Shown: positions 8,459 through 18,109 of the stretch, one piece after another
Numbering within the stretch: the first letter of the stretch is position 1
How the letters are laid out: every line of letters starts with the position of its first letter
Source: Bacillus badius NBRC 15713
GTDB lineage: Bacteria > Bacillota > Bacilli > Bacillales > Domibacillaceae
NCBI RefSeq assembly: GCF_001591605.1
Contig: NZ_BCVF01000030.1
Coordinates: 1 to 51,634 of the forward strand
Length of the DNA: 51,634 nt
Reading direction: 5' to 3'
Translations under genes and position numbers: made by a program
The notes under the pieces: generated by a model
Seen by the model: the letters and a program-made list of their open reading frames with translations, nothing else
Database searches by the model: none
Told to the model about the DNA's origin: nothing

Positions 8459-9957
8459 TCATTATTCTCCTCCTCAAGTTGTCGCTGCTTTAATCTTTTC
8501 TCTGTTTGCTCTTTTACTTTCTGAATAAGCTCCATTTTATTATTCCAGCATTTTTCGCTTAAGTCGACTGGATAGGCCTCCGGATTCAAAATTCGTTTAT
8601 ACTCGTCCCACAACAGCCCAAGGCTGCTCTTTAAATATTCACGGATAGCTGTTAATGTCGGCAATTCATACACAAATTCACCTGAAACGAAAATGTCTTC
8701 ATGCAGATCACGCGCTTCAAAATTTGTGACAAACTTGGAGATATACGTATGGACGGGATGAAACATTTTAATTTTCTCCTGTTCCTCCGGTTTTTCGTCG
8801 TCCAACACAATATAGTCGCCTTCAGACTTGCCGCTTGTCCGGCTGATAATCCGGTAGACGCGCTTCTTGCCGGGCGTAGACACCTTTTCGGGATTGCCGG
8901 AAATTTTAATCGTATCCTCAAGTTCTCCGCGTTCATTTTCAATGGAGACCAGCTTGTAAACCGCGCCTAAAGCCGGCTGATCAAAGGCTGTGATCACTTT
9001 GGTGCCTATGCCCCATGTATCGATCCTGGCGCCTTGCGCCTTTAAGTTTAAAATGGTGTATTCATCAAGGTCATTGGAGGCAACGATTTTTGCCTCATGG
9101 AAGCCCGCCTCATCCAGCTGCTTTCTCGCCTCCTTGGACAAATAAGCAAGGTCGCCGCTGTCAAGGCGAATCCCCATAAAACGAATTTGACTGCCCATTT
9201 CCTTAGCAACTTGGATGGCATTGGGAACACCTGATTTTAATGTATCGTACGTATCCACCAGGAAAACACAATTCTTGTGCGATTCCGCATACTTGCGAAA
9301 CGCTGTATATTCATCCCGATACGCTTGAACCATCGCATGAGCATGTGTGCCTGCTGGCGGAATGCCAAACAGCTTCCCGGCACGAACATTGCTCGTAGCG
9401 TCAAAACCGGCAATATAGGCGGCGCGCGTGCCCCAAATTGCAGCGTCCATTTCCTGGGCCCGCCTTGTCCCAAATTCCATGACGGCATCTTCTCCGCACA
9501 CCGTCTTGATGCGGGCAGCTTTTGTGGCAATTAACGTTTGAAAATTAATGATATTAAGCAGCGCTGTTTCAATTAATTGTGCTTCAATAAGCGGCGCCTC
9601 TACCCGAATGAGGGGTTCGTTGGCAAAGACAAGCTCTCCCTCTCTCATCGAACGAAGGCTTCCTGTAAATTCTAACTTCCTCAAATATTGCAGAAAGGCT
9701 TCGTCATACTCACCGATACTGCGCAAATAGCTAATATCACTCTCTGTAAATTGGAGGTTCCTTAGATAATGGACAGCTCTTTCCAGCCCTGCAAATACGG
9801 CATAGCCATTTTCAAAGGGCATTTTTCGGAAAAACAGATCAAACAAAGCCTTCCTTTCATGGATGCCATCTTTCCAATACGTATAGGCCATATTAATTTG
9901 ATACAAGTCTGTATGCAACGATAGACTGTCATCTGTAAATAAACGTGTCACCTTCAT
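8455..9957 (-). CDS. pncB: Nicotinate phosphoribosyltransferase
   Basis: This joins nicotinate and PRPP to form nicotinate mononucleotide, entering the Preiss-Handler route to NAD. The 500-aa protein has family motifs [24 protein letters not shown] and the phosphate-binding end [12 protein letters not shown]. The annotated ATG at 9957 lies only 2 nt after AAAGGGG. The GTG two codons later has an 8-nt spacing and may be the real start; the two differ by two residues. It is coupled to nadE by a 4-bp overlap. Recognition is firm. Confidence 0.95.
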   Translation of the reverse strand: MKVTRLFTDDSLSLHTDLYQINMAYTYWKDGIHERKALFDLFFRKMPFENGYAVFAGLERAVHYLRNLQFTESDISYLRSIGEYDEAFLQYLRKLEFTGSLRSMREGELVFANEPLIRVEAPLIEAQLIETALLNIINFQTLIATKAARIKTVCGEDAVMEFGTRRAQEMDAAIWGTRAAYIAGFDATSNVRAGKLFGIPPAGTHAHAMVQAYRDEYTAFRKYAESHKNCVFLVDTYDTLKSGVPNAIQVAKEMGSQIRFMGIRLDSGDLAYLSKEARKQLDEAGFHEAKIVASNDLDEYTILNLKAQGARIDTWGIGTKVITAFDQPALGAVYKLVSIENERGELEDTIKISGNPEKVSTPGKKRVYRIISRTSGKSEGDYIVLDDEKPEEQEKIKMFHPVHTYISKFVTNFEARDLHEDIFVSGEFVYELPTLTAIREYLKSSLGLLWDEYKRILNPEAYPVDLSEKCWNNKMELIQKVKEQTEKRLKQRQLEEENNE

Positions 9958-10165
9958 CGCCCCTTTATCGGTTATGTTACCACGATTCCCGCTTCTTCAA
10001 TCTTTATACAGCTGTTTTTACCCTTTCATTTGTCAGTTGTCCCAAACATTGGTATTCTTTTAAGCAGTGGTTTATACTTTTTTATTCAGCTTTACCTGAA
10101 CAGGTCTCTCCCAAGAAAAAGTGGGTATAAGACTAGTAGAAAAAGTAAAGGGAGAAGAAATCAAT

Positions 10166-10618
10166 ATGAATGAAAAGCTATTGATATGCTGGAATAGCCC
10201 GGATGAAAGCCTTTCAGACGAACTCTATATTGAACAGCTAAAACAATCGTTTAAAGATAAAAAAATAAAACAATTAATTAAGCAGGCCAAAGCTCTTTAT
10301 AAAATCGATAGGCCTGAACTGCAGCCGCCAGCCTATTCGTTTTCTGTTATCCACGCCGATGTCCCGATGGACAAAGATTCTGATTTCCAGCCGGTTGAAA
10401 CAGAAGGCTTTGTTATTTACGAAGGGAAGGGCAACGATTACAAAGAATTCCTGATTGCCGTCAATACGGTGTTGTCTCTTATTCATCCATCTTCGGAAAA
10501 GTGTATTTTCATTATTAAAATTGCGGCTGAGCTTAAATACCTGAATAGAGAAGTAGGCGCAAGATTTATTCATGACCTTGCGGAAGAAGTCTTTTTATAT
10601 TCAAGAAAGAAAAAATAA
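10166..10618 (+). CDS. Conserved-looking hypothetical protein
   Basis: A 150-aa soluble protein starting MNEKLLICWNSPDESLSDEL, with GGAG 11 nt before the ATG. The open frame runs upstream to 10121, but the ATG at 10166 has the ribosome site. I do not recognise a family. The protein has no signal peptide or membrane segment. It has a lysine-rich helix near residues 25-50 and a C-terminal part ending in YSRKKK. It stands alone, divergent from pncB and convergent with ltaS, and ends in a good terminator, which supports a real single-gene unit. Confidence 0.7.
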   Translation: MNEKLLICWNSPDESLSDELYIEQLKQSFKDKKIKQLIKQAKALYKIDRPELQPPAYSFSVIHADVPMDKDSDFQPVETEGFVIYEGKGNDYKEFLIAVNTVLSLIHPSSEKCIFIIKIAAELKYLNREVGARFIHDLAEEVFLYSRKKK

Positions 10619-10650
10619 AACGATTCCGGTCTCACCGGAATCGTTTTATT
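10617..10650 (+). terminator. Intrinsic terminator of the 10166 gene
   Basis: Stem AAAACGATTCCGG / CCGGAATCGTTTT with a 5-nt loop, then ATTTTT on the plus strand. It begins at the stop codon. Confidence 0.9.
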
Positions 10651-10712
10651 TTTCATGAGAAGATATCCGGCTTTATTTTCAAACCAGCTGCTGATCGTTC
10701 TCAAGAGGTCAA

Positions 10713-12671
10713 TTATTTAGTTTCTGCCGCCTTATTTTCGTTATCTGGGCGATGCGTATAGTCATAGTCTGACGGATCGACCGGTGTAAAGCCCTGCGGC
10801 GTATAGAAGCGCAGCAAGTCTTCATTCAGCACTTTATCTGAAAGACGGAGCTTTTTCCCAACGATTTCTGCTTGCTTCTTCAGCTCTTCTGTTTCTTCTA
10901 TTTCTTCGCCGGTTTCTGTGCTGTAATACTTATCATTGATAGCTGTTACGTCCTTGCTGATAAAATCTCCATTGCGGAACGGCACGACTTCATTATGCTG
11001 CGGCGACAATAAATCCGTCCCCATCTGCACATACGGCTTCGTATCAATTCCTAATAAATGAAGAAGCGTTGGCAACAAGTCTATTTGTCCGCCGTATTGG
11101 TGCTGCACCCCGCCTTTGACGCCAGGCACATGAATAAACAGCGGCACCCGCTGAAGCTGGGCATTTTCAAACTTGCCTACTTCCTTGCCTGTTACCACAG
11201 ACATGGCTTTGTTATGATTATCGGAAATGCCGTAATGGTCTCCGTACATAATAATCACTGAGTTGTCATACAGCCCCGATTTCTTCAGGTAAGCAACAAA
11301 CTCCTCCACCGCTTCGTCCAAATATCTGGCGGTTTGGAAATAACCATCTACTGATTTATCGCCCGTATGATGAGGTTCAATCGATGCTTCCTCTTGGCTC
11401 ATCGGGAAGGGAAAATGGTTCGACAGTGTAATAAACTTCGCATAAAACGGCTGCTTGACTGTTTCAAGCAATGGGGTTGATTCTTTAAAGAACGGCTTGT
11501 CCTTCAACCCGTAGTTCAAGACGTCTTTTTCATTCATATCGTAGTAGCTGGAATCAAAAAATTGATTGAAGCCTAATGACTTGTAAATTTCATCGCGGTT
11601 CCAGAAGGATTTTTTGTTGCCGTGAAATACAGCAGACGTATATCCTTGCTGTCCTAAAATAGCTGGTGCCGCCTGATAGGTGTTATGTCCCTTCATTGAA
11701 AAAGCGGAGCCTTGCGGCAAGCCGAACAAGGAGTTTTCCAGCATAAATTCAGCATCTGATGTTTTCCCCTGGCCGGTTTGATGGAAGAAGTTATCAAAAT
11801 AAAAGGTATTCTGATCATGCGCCAATGAATTCAAAAACGGCGTTACTTCTTCTCCGTTCAGCTTGTAATCAATAATGAAGTTTTGCAGCGATTCCAGATG
11901 AATATAAATGACATTTTTCCCTTTCGCTTTCCCGAAATACTCCGGGTTCGGCTGAGCATAAAGCGAATTAGTGAAGTTGACCACTTCTGTGATGTCGCTG
12001 CTGTCTGCCAGCGCTCTCTGCGTAGAAGCTTTTGAGCTTTGGACAGCATCATAAATGGTGTAATTGTACATTCCTAAATACTTCACCAGGTAGTTGCGGT
12101 CAAATGTTCTCGTTAACAGCTGCGGACGGTCTGTTTCTGCCAGTCCCAAGTTGACAGCAAAGAGAATAATAGCTGTTAAAAAAACCGCTCCTACTTGACG
12201 CCCTTTTAACTTGATCGGCTCCGGCTTCACATACTTAGAAAGCAGCAGCCCGATTAAAAGGACCGTATCAAGAAAATAAATAAAATCATATGGATGCAGC
12301 AAAGCACCAATGCTTTTTCCTAAATCACCTGCATTATCCGTTTGGGTAAGCGTCGGCAATGTAATGAAATCGGTAAAAAAGCGATAATATACGATATTCG
12401 CATATAGCAAGAAAGATAATAGAAAATCAATAATAATCATCCATATAAACGATCTTCTTCCCTTGGCAAAAAGAGCGAAGGCGAGGAAAAGGACTGCAGA
12501 GCTGATCGGGTTAATAAACAGCAAAAATTTCTGCATGACGTTATCGATGCCAAGATCAAATTCTATTTGATAAGCTGCGTATGTTTTAAGCCAAAGGAGA
12601 ATGACAGCCAATGAAAAGAACCCCATCGGCTTGCTAAGAGAAAACAATTCCTTATTCATTGCTTTCTTCAC
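10713..12671 (-). CDS. Lipoteichoic acid synthase family protein (LtaS-type)
   Basis: This is a polyglycerolphosphate lipoteichoic acid synthase-type enzyme, 652 aa: five N-terminal membrane helices (to about residue 185), then an extracellular sulfatase-fold domain. Visible metal and catalytic residues are the Glu of YIHLESLQNF, the nucleophile Thr of GQGKTSDAEF, and Asp/His of MYGDHYGIS. Known LtaS proteins transfer glycerol phosphate from phosphatidylglycerol to the growing chain at the membrane. The GTG start at 12671 has AGGGGTG 8 nt upstream. A strong sigma-A promoter lies about 95 bp ahead. Bacillus has several paralogues (ltaS, yfnI, yqgS, yvgJ), so I leave the symbol open. Confidence 0.92.
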   Translation of the reverse strand: MKKAMNKELFSLSKPMGFFSLAVILLWLKTYAAYQIEFDLGIDNVMQKFLLFINPISSAVLFLAFALFAKGRRSFIWMIIIDFLLSFLLYANIVYYRFFTDFITLPTLTQTDNAGDLGKSIGALLHPYDFIYFLDTVLLIGLLLSKYVKPEPIKLKGRQVGAVFLTAIILFAVNLGLAETDRPQLLTRTFDRNYLVKYLGMYNYTIYDAVQSSKASTQRALADSSDITEVVNFTNSLYAQPNPEYFGKAKGKNVIYIHLESLQNFIIDYKLNGEEVTPFLNSLAHDQNTFYFDNFFHQTGQGKTSDAEFMLENSLFGLPQGSAFSMKGHNTYQAAPAILGQQGYTSAVFHGNKKSFWNRDEIYKSLGFNQFFDSSYYDMNEKDVLNYGLKDKPFFKESTPLLETVKQPFYAKFITLSNHFPFPMSQEEASIEPHHTGDKSVDGYFQTARYLDEAVEEFVAYLKKSGLYDNSVIIMYGDHYGISDNHNKAMSVVTGKEVGKFENAQLQRVPLFIHVPGVKGGVQHQYGGQIDLLPTLLHLLGIDTKPYVQMGTDLLSPQHNEVVPFRNGDFISKDVTAINDKYYSTETGEEIEETEELKKQAEIVGKKLRLSDKVLNEDLLRFYTPQGFTPVDPSDYDYTHRPDNENKAAETK

Positions 12672-12765
12672 TTTCTTTTCACCCCTGTTCTATCTAAATA
12701 CTATTAAGATGGAAATCTGCTATTCGTCAAAACTTTGATTCCCGAAATAAAAATGAACATAATAC

Positions 12766-12794
12766 ATAATAGGGAGCGTGGGAAAAAAAGTCAA
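12766..12794 (-). promoter_or_regulatory. Sigma-A promoter of the LtaS-type gene
   Basis: Minus strand TTGACT (12794-12789), exactly 17 nt, TATTAT (12771-12766). The spacer is T-rich. Transcription would start near 12758, about 87 nt ahead of the GTG start. Confidence 0.8.
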
Positions 12795-12920
12795 CTATAA
12801 TATGCTCAAAAACTAAATCACCTTCTTTTTCCACAACTGGCATAGCAAGGCCAACTGCTAATATGAACAGCGGCCTCTCCCGCCTCTTCAATTTATTCAT
12901 CCGATTTAAAAATATCCCCA

Positions 12921-14078
12921 TCAGCTGAAAATCGCTTTTTTGGCAGCTGCGGCAAGCTGGAGCGTTTCAAGTGTTTTACAATATTCATCAGTAATCTCTC
13001 CATTGATCTCTTCATGTTCTTCCTGCAAATAATCAATCACTGCTAAATGCTCAAACCAATCCCCAGGCTCCGCCGGAGAGTGTCTGGCATTTGCCCAGGC
13101 GAATGCCAGACTAGGACTGTACAGCCGGGCGGCCCCTTCCCTTAGCCGGCAAGCCTGAAGCCGTTTTGTAAAGACTGAACCCGGAAGATCTTCATTGACA
13201 TCGTTAAACAGATACGGCCAATAATCTTTTCGTGATCCGGTATGGCGATGGCGGGCGGCCCAATTGACCACCTTCCCTAGCTGGCTTTTGTCTTGGAAAA
13301 GCAAGCGGTACAGCTGCTTTCCCAATCTAATCCGTTCATGCAGGGAGGAAAAGTGATGCAGCGTCAGCCCGATCAGCCCCGTTCTTTCTGTTTGAGGACC
13401 GGCATCAAACGGAAAGAGCAGATGACTGGCGGACAGAAGATCCTGAACAACGAATGCTAACGTCTGAAAAACTCGCTCCTTGAACAGCGGATCTTGAATC
13501 ACCCTTTGCTCCAAATAGCTTTGTTCGTTAATAATGAGGGCAAAAGTGAGAAAAACAGAACCGCCCTTTCGCCAATAGTAGTTCCATATTACTTCCATAA
13601 ATGTCGACACATTCAAATAAGGCAATAAGTAAAATAAGCTTTTGCTCCTCCTTTTGCTTTCCATAAATAATAACAGCTGCGGATAAGCATCTTGAAAGAT
13701 GAGCCAGTTGCCCCGTTCCAGAAAACTGAAGAAAGCTTGCCGCTTCTCTTCATTTAAAAGGCGCGAATGAAGCTCTCCTCTTAAGTCAGTCATATTCCAT
13801 CCCCCATTCCGGGAGATCATATGGGCAAGAAACGCCCAGTGAATTTCCGGGTACATCCAATAAAAGTCTAAATAGGCTTTTGTCCGCGTGATGTTATTTG
13901 CATTAAGCCGTTCTGTTTCCGAGCGGATGTTCCGAAGCAGCTTCTGTTCTTCTCTTGAAAGACTTTTCTCTCCCGGCATAGGTACAGCTTGAAGTCTTTT
14001 CTTGCAATCCTCTTTAATTTCCGCAAGAGCGGCCGTCAGCGGATTTTTGTTCTTCTTTTTTGGAAAAAAAATGACCAT
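12921..14078 (-). CDS. yppC: DUF2515 family protein (YppC-like)
   Basis: A 385-aa protein of unknown function matching the Bacillus YppC/DUF2515 family. Recognised conserved stretches are NNITRTKAYLDFYWMYPEIHW, SRNGGWNMTDL, LERGNWLIFQDAYPQLLL and TGSRKDYWPYLF. It has no signal peptide or clear membrane helix. It is divergent from the sporulenol synthase gene, with about 90 bp between the starts. Family assignment is from memory of the conserved motifs; there is no established biochemical role. Confidence 0.85.
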   Translation of the reverse strand: MVIFFPKKKNKNPLTAALAEIKEDCKKRLQAVPMPGEKSLSREEQKLLRNIRSETERLNANNITRTKAYLDFYWMYPEIHWAFLAHMISRNGGWNMTDLRGELHSRLLNEEKRQAFFSFLERGNWLIFQDAYPQLLLFMESKRRSKSLFYLLPYLNVSTFMEVIWNYYWRKGGSVFLTFALIINEQSYLEQRVIQDPLFKERVFQTLAFVVQDLLSASHLLFPFDAGPQTERTGLIGLTLHHFSSLHERIRLGKQLYRLLFQDKSQLGKVVNWAARHRHTGSRKDYWPYLFNDVNEDLPGSVFTKRLQACRLREGAARLYSPSLAFAWANARHSPAEPGDWFEHLAVIDYLQEEHEEINGEITDEYCKTLETLQLAAAAKKAIFS

Positions 14079-14170
14079 TCACCTCCGCCAGCCTTCAACT
14101 TGAAAGAATTCTTTTTCCCGAAAAGAATATGTATAGAAAAAATGTGTTTACCTGAGGGGATGATGCATCG

Positions 14171-16048
14171 ATGAAGTTGCGTGTAAACGATCTGATGGCT
14201 CAAATAACTGAACAGCTCAAACGGTCGCAGACAGCGGATGGTTCGTGGGCTTATCCATTCGAAACGGGCATTTCCACAGATGCTTATATGATTATTCTAT
14301 TAAGGACCTTAGGGATAAATGATGAAGAGTTGATTCGCGGATTAGCAGAAAGAATCTTGAGCAGACAGGCCACAAACGGTGCATGGAAGCTTTTTCAGGA
14401 TGAAAAGGATGGCAATGTGACCGCAACAGCAGAGGCCTATTATGCTCTTCTTTATTCTGGCTATGTTGCCAAAGGAGACGCACGCTTGCAGGCCGCCAAA
14501 ACATTCATCCGCGCCAAGGGCGGAATCGAAAACACCCATATGCTGGCGAAAATCATGTTTGCTTTGACCGGCCAATACCGCTGGCCTCCTTGTTTCCCCA
14601 TCCCAATTGAAGCCGTTCTTTTGCCTTTTTCGTTCCCAGTCAATCTCTACGACTTGTCCGTGTTCGGCAGAGCCAATCTGATTCCTATCCTGGTTGTGGC
14701 TACTAAAAAATACAAAAAGAAAACAAAGAAAAGCCCTGACCTCTCTGACTTGTTCATCTCCAGATCTGACGACAGCTTTCACTGGCCGGACAACCGGGAA
14801 ATCCAAAAGCTTCGTGCAGCTATGGAGAACGAAATCAGGCATTTGCCGCGACTGCCCCACTCTATCCATTCAGCGGCGGTGCAGCGGGCGAAACAATACA
14901 TGCTTGATCATATCGAGCCCGATGGCACGCTTTACAGCTATTTCAGCTCTACTTTCTTGATGATCTTTGCTCTTCTGTCACTCGGCTATGCCAAAAGCGA
15001 CCCGGTCATTCTGGAGGCGGTGGCCGGCTTAAAATCGATGAAATGCACAATCGGCGGCCATCCGCATATCCAGTACACAACAGCTTCTGTGTGGAACACA
15101 GCTTTAATTAGCTACGCTCTGCAAGAAGCCGAAGTTTCTCCATCTGATCCCGTCATTCAAACAGCAAACCGGTATTTGCTAAGAAGGCAGCAATATAAAT
15201 ATGGAGACTGGGTGTTTCACAATTCAAATGCCTTTCCCGGCGGCTGGGGCTTCTCCAATATCAATACAATGAATCCGGATGTGGATGATACAACAGCCGC
15301 TCTAAGGTCGCTCGCCTCTCTGGTCAACAGCTCTTCGACCGTTTATCAATCATGGAAAAGAGGAGTTGGCTGGACCATGTCCATGCAAAATACAGACGGC
15401 GGCTGGCCGGCTTTCGAAAAAAACATCAACAAGAAATTATTTAACTTCCTCCCTATTGAAGGCGCGCGATTTTTACTGACGGATCCGAGCAGCGCAGACT
15501 TAACAGGAAGAACACTTGAGTTTTTCGGCAGCTATACCAACGTGCAGAAAAAACACAGCCTCCTTAAAAAAGGAACTGACTGGCTGATAGAGAATCAGGA
15601 AACAGATGGTTCCTGGTACGGCCGATGGGGCATCTGCTATATTTACGGGACATGGGCAGCGATGACAGGTTTAAAAGTAGCTGGAACAGGCACACAAACA
15701 CCAGTGATCCAACGAGCAGTCCACTGGCTATGCCGAATTCAAAATGAAGATGGCGGCTGGGGAGAATCTTGTACAAGCGACATCAAGCGCACGTATATCC
15801 CGCTTGGCTCCAGCACCTTAATCCATACGTCTTGGGCGCTTGATGCCCTGATTGCAGCCGCTGATAAGCCGACTAAGGAAATCCGGGCTGGCCTTTCTTA
15901 CTTGCTCCGCTCCTTCCATAAAAACGATTGGACGATAGATTATCCTGCTGGCCAAGGAATGGCTGGCGGCTTTTATATTCACTATCACAGCTACCGCTAT
16001 ATCTTTCCTCTTCTCGCCTTGGCCCATTACAAAAGAAAATTCGGCTGA
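14171..16048 (+). CDS. sqhC: Sporulenol synthase / squalene-hopene cyclase family terpene cyclase
   Basis: A class II terpene cyclase of 625 aa. The acid motif DVDDTT is at residues 370-375. Several QW repeats are visible (QNTDGGWPAFE, QETDGSWYGRWG, QNEDGGWGESC) in the two alpha-barrel domains. In Bacillus the counterpart cyclises tetraprenyl-curcumene to sporulenol in the spore coat; the same fold makes hopene from squalene. Spore-formation context is suggested by the surrounding Bacillus-type genes, not by a promoter I could read. AGGGG lies 13 nt before the ATG, which is rather distant, but there is no in-frame alternative upstream. Substrate choice (squalene or the C35 terpene) cannot be decided here. 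Confidence 0.9.
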   Translation: MKLRVNDLMAQITEQLKRSQTADGSWAYPFETGISTDAYMIILLRTLGINDEELIRGLAERILSRQATNGAWKLFQDEKDGNVTATAEAYYALLYSGYVAKGDARLQAAKTFIRAKGGIENTHMLAKIMFALTGQYRWPPCFPIPIEAVLLPFSFPVNLYDLSVFGRANLIPILVVATKKYKKKTKKSPDLSDLFISRSDDSFHWPDNREIQKLRAAMENEIRHLPRLPHSIHSAAVQRAKQYMLDHIEPDGTLYSYFSSTFLMIFALLSLGYAKSDPVILEAVAGLKSMKCTIGGHPHIQYTTASVWNTALISYALQEAEVSPSDPVIQTANRYLLRRQQYKYGDWVFHNSNAFPGGWGFSNINTMNPDVDDTTAALRSLASLVNSSSTVYQSWKRGVGWTMSMQNTDGGWPAFEKNINKKLFNFLPIEGARFLLTDPSSADLTGRTLEFFGSYTNVQKKHSLLKKGTDWLIENQETDGSWYGRWGICYIYGTWAAMTGLKVAGTGTQTPVIQRAVHWLCRIQNEDGGWGESCTSDIKRTYIPLGSSTLIHTSWALDALIAAADKPTKEIRAGLSYLLRSFHKNDWTIDYPAGQGMAGGFYIHYHSYRYIFPLLALAHYKRKFG

Positions 16049-16065
16049 TGGTGCTGTCCTGCTTG

Positions 16066-16103
16066 GCAGCCAAACAAAACCGCCGGCGGTCTTGTTTGGC
16101 TGC
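16066..16103. terminator. Palindrome between convergent genes, probable bidirectional terminator
   Basis: A 38-bp nearly perfect palindrome (arms GCAGCCAAACAA and its complement, centre ACCGCCGGCGGT) fills the 59-bp gap between the converging cyclase and regulator genes. The T-runs are poor, but the stem is very stable. Confidence 0.6.
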
Positions 16104-16107
16104 TTCT

Positions 16108-17934
16108 TCAAGTATGCGTGAAAGGGGAGTAGCCCGCCGGAAAAGAAGCGCTTTGCAAGCCGTGCTCTTCCAGCTTCCGATACAAGGTGGCAAGGCTGAT
16201 ATTTAACTGGGCAGCAATCTGCTTTTTTGCCTTTACTGAATGCCCATACTTTCTTAGCATATCCTGCAGAATTTCCTTTTCATGAAGGCTCAGCATCGCT
16301 TTCAGGGAAGAAGGCTCAGAAGGGATATTTTTTTGTTCAAGTATCCGTCCCGGCACACTCTGAACCGTAATACGGTTGGACTGTTCCATATTCACTGCAT
16401 ATTCCACGGCGTTTTCCAACTCTCGTACATTCCCAGGCCAATTATAATTTTGAAACAACTCAATCACATGCGGATCAAACCCATAAATATTCTTTCGCAA
16501 AGAAGCCGTGTGCTTAGACAGAAAATGATTCATTAAAATAGGAATATCCACTTTCCTCTCGCGAAGCGGCGGCAAATAAAGCGGAATGACGTTTAACCGG
16601 AAATATAAATCCGCCCGAAATTCTCCTTCCTTCACCATTTTCTCCAGGTTTTGATTCGTGGCAGCAATTACTTTAATGTCAACTGGCAGGGGCTGTCCCC
16701 CGCCTACCCGCTCTACCTTTTTATGCTGAAGCACATGCAAAAGCTTGACCTGCAAATGCAAGGGAAGATCGCCAATCTCGTCTAAAAAAATAGTGCCGCC
16801 GTCGGCCATCTCGAACTTGCCGATTTTCCCTTCCTTATTAGCGCCGGTAAACGCTCCTTTGGCATAGCCGAACAATTCGCTCTCAAGCAAGGTTTCCGGA
16901 ATAGAGCCGCAATTAACAGAGATAAAAGGACCTGAGGCTCTATTGCTGGCATTGTGAATAGCCATGGCAAATACCCCTTTTCCGGTGCCGCTCTCGCCCG
17001 TGAGTAAAATATTAGAATGGCTATTGCTCACTTTCATCGCTTGCTGCTTTAAGCTTTTGATCATATTACTTTTTCCCTTTACTTCAGCAAAGGATAAATC
17101 GAGCTCCCCTGCGGTCAACGAATAGGCCAGCTTTCTGACATCTGACATTTTGCGAATGGAAGCGACAACTCCATAAATATGATTCTGATTGAAAATGGGG
17201 GTGGCTGTGACAACAAAATGGAAATGTTGTTTAGGTGTTTGATAGATCTCTTCTTTTTCCGTGTATCCCTTGCCCGATTCTAAGACAGACAGCATCGGCG
17301 ACTCCGGCAAAAGCTGCTTCAGCGGCTTGCCCACCAGTTGACCTTTTGGAGTATCCAAAAGCAGTTCGACGGTAGAATTGCAATGGGTAACGGTTCCGCA
17401 ATGATCAATCGCAAGAATGCCGTCCTGAATTGATTCTAAAATAGTGTTTAATTTATTCTTTGTTAAGAGCAATTGATTGGCAGCTTCTTTTTCAGCTACT
17501 TTCCCAGTTATCAGTTCAGACATGCGCCACAAAAAGTTTAACATTTGCTGTTTATTCTTAATGAGGCGGCTATGTTGCTCTTGGTTAAATGCCAATAACC
17601 CAATGACTCCAATTGCCTTCTCTTTATACAGAATTGGGCAGCAAATTTCCGCCACTTCCTCCAGCTCTCCCGTGTCAACGAGCGGATCATACATCGGATC
17701 ATTGCGGGCATCTTCGACGACAAAAGCCTGTTTTGTAATGAGTACGCGCCCATATACATAGCCGGCTTCCTTTTTTCCTCCTTCTTCTTTGGTGTTGACC
17801 CGCTTTCGGCATTCTCCTGTGCCAGCCATGACAGTCATCGTTTCATCCACTATTTCCGCTTCCACCTTCAATGCAGCTGATATAGCATCAGCCACCTGTT
17901 GAACCAGCTCCTGTATCCCTTGTAAAAAAGTCAC
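16108..17934 (-). CDS. Sigma-54-dependent enhancer-binding transcriptional regulator
   Basis: 608 aa. A GAF-like sensor occupies about residues 1-140, a PAS domain about 160-265, then a sigma-54 AAA+ domain and a C-terminal Fis-type helix-turn-helix (about 565-600). The Walker A GESGTGKG is near residue 313 and the sigma-54 contact loop GAFTGA near 360. Such proteins bind upstream enhancers and open -24/-12 promoters on sensing a ligand. The frame extends to 18105, but that end lies beyond a terminator. The GTG at 17934 has AGGAG exactly 7 nt upstream, so I start there. It closes the polyamine cluster, which holds three readable -24/-12 promoters. That it controls them is inference from position and promoter type. 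Confidence 0.93.
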   Translation of the reverse strand: MTFLQGIQELVQQVADAISAALKVEAEIVDETMTVMAGTGECRKRVNTKEEGGKKEAGYVYGRVLITKQAFVVEDARNDPMYDPLVDTGELEEVAEICCPILYKEKAIGVIGLLAFNQEQHSRLIKNKQQMLNFLWRMSELITGKVAEKEAANQLLLTKNKLNTILESIQDGILAIDHCGTVTHCNSTVELLLDTPKGQLVGKPLKQLLPESPMLSVLESGKGYTEKEEIYQTPKQHFHFVVTATPIFNQNHIYGVVASIRKMSDVRKLAYSLTAGELDLSFAEVKGKSNMIKSLKQQAMKVSNSHSNILLTGESGTGKGVFAMAIHNASNRASGPFISVNCGSIPETLLESELFGYAKGAFTGANKEGKIGKFEMADGGTIFLDEIGDLPLHLQVKLLHVLQHKKVERVGGGQPLPVDIKVIAATNQNLEKMVKEGEFRADLYFRLNVIPLYLPPLRERKVDIPILMNHFLSKHTASLRKNIYGFDPHVIELFQNYNWPGNVRELENAVEYAVNMEQSNRITVQSVPGRILEQKNIPSEPSSLKAMLSLHEKEILQDMLRKYGHSVKAKKQIAAQLNISLATLYRKLEEHGLQSASFPAGYSPFTHT

Positions 17935-18034
17935 GCCCTCACTCCTGTTCATTAGGAATTCATACTGACTAACTTCTCTTTTCAATGAAGAAATCCTCTT
18001 AAGGGCCTGGTTGGAATATGTATGGCCTTCCCTC

Positions 18035-18091
18035 AAAAAGGAGCTGTCTCCAAAGGTCATGAAACACAATCTTTGGATTCGGCTCCTTTTT
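18035..18091 (-). terminator. Intrinsic terminator after the GNAT-nitrilase gene
   Basis: Outer stem AAAAAGGAGC / GCTCCTTTTT and inner CCAAAG / CTTTGG around a 15-nt loop, 19 nt past the stop. Minus-strand exit is TTTTT. It separates the GNAT-nitrilase gene from the regulator gene. Confidence 0.85.
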
Positions 18092-18109
18092 ACAGATAGG
18101 CGCAATCAG

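Noticed and set aside
10110-10135. GGGTAT resembling a sigma-B -10 box ahead of the 10166 gene
   Set aside because: No GTTTAA-like -35 at 12-15 nt upstream.
10121-10165. Upstream extension of the 10166 gene
   Set aside because: The extension adds 15 residues without a ribosome site, while GGAG precedes the ATG at 10166.
12727-12921. 64-codon minus-strand frame starting at the stop of the yppC-like gene (TGATG overlap)
   Set aside because: It has no ribosome binding site and runs straight over the TTGACT-N17-TATTAT promoter of the LtaS-type gene.
17935-18105. 57-codon N-terminal extension of the sigma-54 activator
   Set aside because: It crosses a strong terminator of the preceding gene; AGGAG-N7-GTG at 17934 is a far better start.
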